Source: Olsenella sp. An285
GTDB taxonomy: Bacteria > Actinomycetota > Coriobacteriia > Coriobacteriales > Atopobiaceae
Length of the DNA stretch: 64,000 nucleotides
Assembly (NCBI RefSeq): GCF_002159625.1
Contig: NZ_NFIZ01000002.1
Location: 1 to 64,000, forward strand
Reading direction: 5' to 3'
Position 1 is the stretch's first letter, and every line of letters starts with the position of its first letter. The notes beneath the pieces are model-generated. The model searched no databases. It was given only the letters and a program-made list of their open reading frames with translations, and was not told the DNA's origin. Both the position numbers and the translations under genes were made by a program. Shown here one piece after another: positions 62,602 through 64,000 of the stretch.

Positions 62602-64000
62602 ATGGCAAGAATGCACGTCATGGAGCAGAGCGAGTCCCAGGCGATCATGTCGAGCATGCACGAGATGCTCGAGAAGCGCCTCTCGGTGAGCTCACTCGCC
62701 CCATGCCCCGTCGAGTTCACGGCCTCCTACGTGGCGATGTGCGCCACGCAGAGCTGTGGCAAGTGCACGCCGTGCAGGAACGGTCTGCGCATGCTGCGTC
62801 ACCTGTTCAACGACGTGCTCAACAACCGCGCCACGATGGAGACGCTCGACCTCATCGAGTCCACCGCGCGCACCGTCTACCTGTCGAGCGACTGCGCGAT
62901 CGGCTACGAGGCCGGCGAGGTCGCGCTCATGGCCATCCGCGGCTTCCGCGACGACTTCGAGCACCACGTGCAGAAGCACGCGTGCGGCTTCGCGCAGCAC
63001 CAGACGGTGCCGTGCGTCTCCGGCTGCCCGGCCGGCGTGGACATCCCGGGCTACATCGCCCTGGTGGAGGCCGGCCGCTACACCGAGGCCGTGCGCCTCA
63101 TCCGCAAGGACAACCCGCTGCCGCTGGTCTGCGGCCTCGTGTGCGAGCACCCGTGCGAGATGCACTGCCGCCGCGGCATGGTGGACGACCCGATGAACAT
63201 CCGCGGCCTCAAGCGCTACGCCGTGGAGCACGCGGGCGACTACAAGCCCATCATCAAGGCCCCCACCAAGAAGCGCGTCGCCGTCATCGGCGGCGGCCCG
63301 GCGGGCCTCTCGTGCGCGTACTACCTCACCCTCATGGGCCACAGCGTCAAGATCTTCGAGCAGCGTCAGCACCTCGGCGGCATGCTCCGCTACGGCATCC
63401 CCAACTACCGCTTGCCGCGCGAGCAGCTTGACTCCGAGATTCAGTGGATTCTCGACTGCGGCATCGAGGTCGAGAGGAACCACAGCGTCGACGGCGACGA
63501 GCTCAACCGCCTGCGCAAGGAGTACGACGCCGTCTACCTGGCCATCGGTGCGCACTCGGACAAGAAGCTCGGGCTTCCGGGCGAGGACGCCGAGGGCGTC
63601 ATGTCCGCCGTCCAGCTCCTGAGGGACATGGGCGACAACAACCCGCCCGACTTCGAGGGCCTCACGGTCGCCGTCGTGGGCGGCGGCAACGTGGCCATGG
63701 ACGTGGCCCGCACCTCCGTGCGCCTGGGCGCCAAGAAGGTCGTCATCGCGTACCGTCGCCGCGTGGCGGACATGACGGCGCAGGACGAGGAGATCGCCGG
63801 CGCCGAGGCCGAGGGCTGCGAGGTCATGGACCTGCACGCGCCCAAGGAGGTCGTGGTGGACGAGTCCGGCCGCGTCTGCGGGCTCAAGGTCGAGCCGCAG
63901 ATCATCGGCGGGCTCAAGCGCGGGCGCCCCGCGCCGCGCACCGCGGAGGGCGGCGACGTCGTGGTCCCGTGCGACCGCGTCATCGTGGCCATCGGCCAGG
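62602..64000 (+). CDS. GltD-like NADPH/flavin oxidoreductase with NuoF-type Fe-S domain (3' end cut)
   Basis: Open from ATG 62602 (AAGGAGAGG upstream) to the window edge, 466 complete codons. Residues about 40-115 resemble the Fe-S domain at the end of NuoF (CATQSCGKCTPCRNGLRMLR). Then a Fer4_20-type domain (CVSGCPAGVDIPGYIALVEA, CGLVCEHPCEMHCRRG), FAD-binding VAVIGGGPAGLSCAYYL, and NAD(P)H-binding VAVVGGGNVAMDVARTSVRL. This is the order in glutamate synthase small-subunit-like proteins that move electrons between NAD(P)H and Fe-S partners. The real partner lies beyond the window. Confidence 0.88.
   Translation, partial: MARMHVMEQSESQAIMSSMHEMLEKRLSVSSLAPCPVEFTASYVAMCATQSCGKCTPCRNGLRMLRHLFNDVLNNRATMETLDLIESTARTVYLSSDCAIGYEAGEVALMAIRGFRDDFEHHVQKHACGFAQHQTVPCVSGCPAGVDIPGYIALVEAGRYTEAVRLIRKDNPLPLVCGLVCEHPCEMHCRRGMVDDPMNIRGLKRYAVEHAGDYKPIIKAPTKKRVAVIGGGPAGLSCAYYLTLMGHSVKIFEQRQHLGGMLRYGIPNYRLPREQLDSEIQWILDCGIEVERNHSVDGDELNRLRKEYDAVYLAIGAHSDKKLGLPGEDAEGVMSAVQLLRDMGDNNPPDFEGLTVAVVGGGNVAMDVARTSVRLGAKKVVIAYRRRVADMTAQDEEIAGAEAEGCEVMDLHAPKEVVVDESGRVCGLKVEPQIIGGLKRGRPAPRTAEGGDVVVPCDRVIVAIGQ

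Overview
The window is high-GC DNA with dense genes and good ribosome-binding sites (GGAGG/AAGGAG 5-9 bases before most starts). The gene set suggests an anaerobic or fermentative member of Actinomycetota, class Coriobacteriia, close to Olsenella/Atopobiaceae. It includes S-layer-homology surface proteins, a PPi-type phosphofructokinase, a lactate/malate dehydrogenase, a regulated CBS-DRTGG pyrophosphatase, an AmmeMemoRadiSam locus, a bacterial Pth2 and a B12-dependent methionine synthase. The lineage is inferred from gene content only.

Layout. 0-5 kb: two SLH surface proteins on the minus strand; the first is cut by the window edge and the second is a subtilase. 5-6.7 kb: amtB and its PII partner. 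6.7-10.5 kb: a striking island in which three intergenic arrays of a 41-bp repeat alternate with two nuclease-like genes. One gene is a PD-(D/E)XK/DUF559-type protein and the other is an orphan JetD/DUF2220 TOPRIM protein. A fourth array lies at 34.0-34.3 kb. 10.6-16.3 kb: accessory genes (lipoprotein, HTH + Ser/Thr kinase pair, Phd/RelE toxin-antitoxin pair, HAD phosphatase, hypothetical, SRA-like/HNH nuclease). 16.3-23 kb: arsC/spx-like, cutC, pentapeptide and thioesterase genes in a tight run, then pfp, eno and a purF-like gene without the glutaminase cysteine. 23-32 kb: AmmeMemoRadiSam genes, an ElyC-like gene, icd, a LOTUS-like protein, a GDPD, trmB and yfbR. 32-43 kb: ppaC, ettA, ldh/mdh, an ABC exporter behind a poly-G promoter, a CPBP protease and a large membrane protein. 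43-56 kb: ansA, a Cof phosphatase, a second DUF559-type paralog between two palindromes, a DUF1846 protein, a pseudo-esterase/ATP-grasp/GNAT operon, cysE-cysK, pth2, a CDF transporter, an acyltransferase and a lone prepilin peptidase. 56.8-61.1 kb: a complete methionine-methylation module (metF, separate reactivation domain, metH). 61-64 kb: a triple Ltp-repeat lipoprotein and the start of a flavin/Fe-S oxidoreductase.

The gaps between genes are unusually structured. At least ten long, often perfect palindromes lie between genes. They fall into several sequence families: GGGGACAGG-type, CCATACGTACCCGTCA-type, GGGACGTGCC-type, a nested UUCG-loop element and a 61-bp tandem hairpin. The two 41-bp arrays around the first DUF559-type gene are near-identical copies. 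The second DUF559-type paralog sits between two CCATACG palindromes. This repeated pairing of nuclease-like genes with palindromic or arrayed repeats is the best candidate here for an undescribed system. No tRNA, rRNA, CRISPR array or insertion sequence was recognised.
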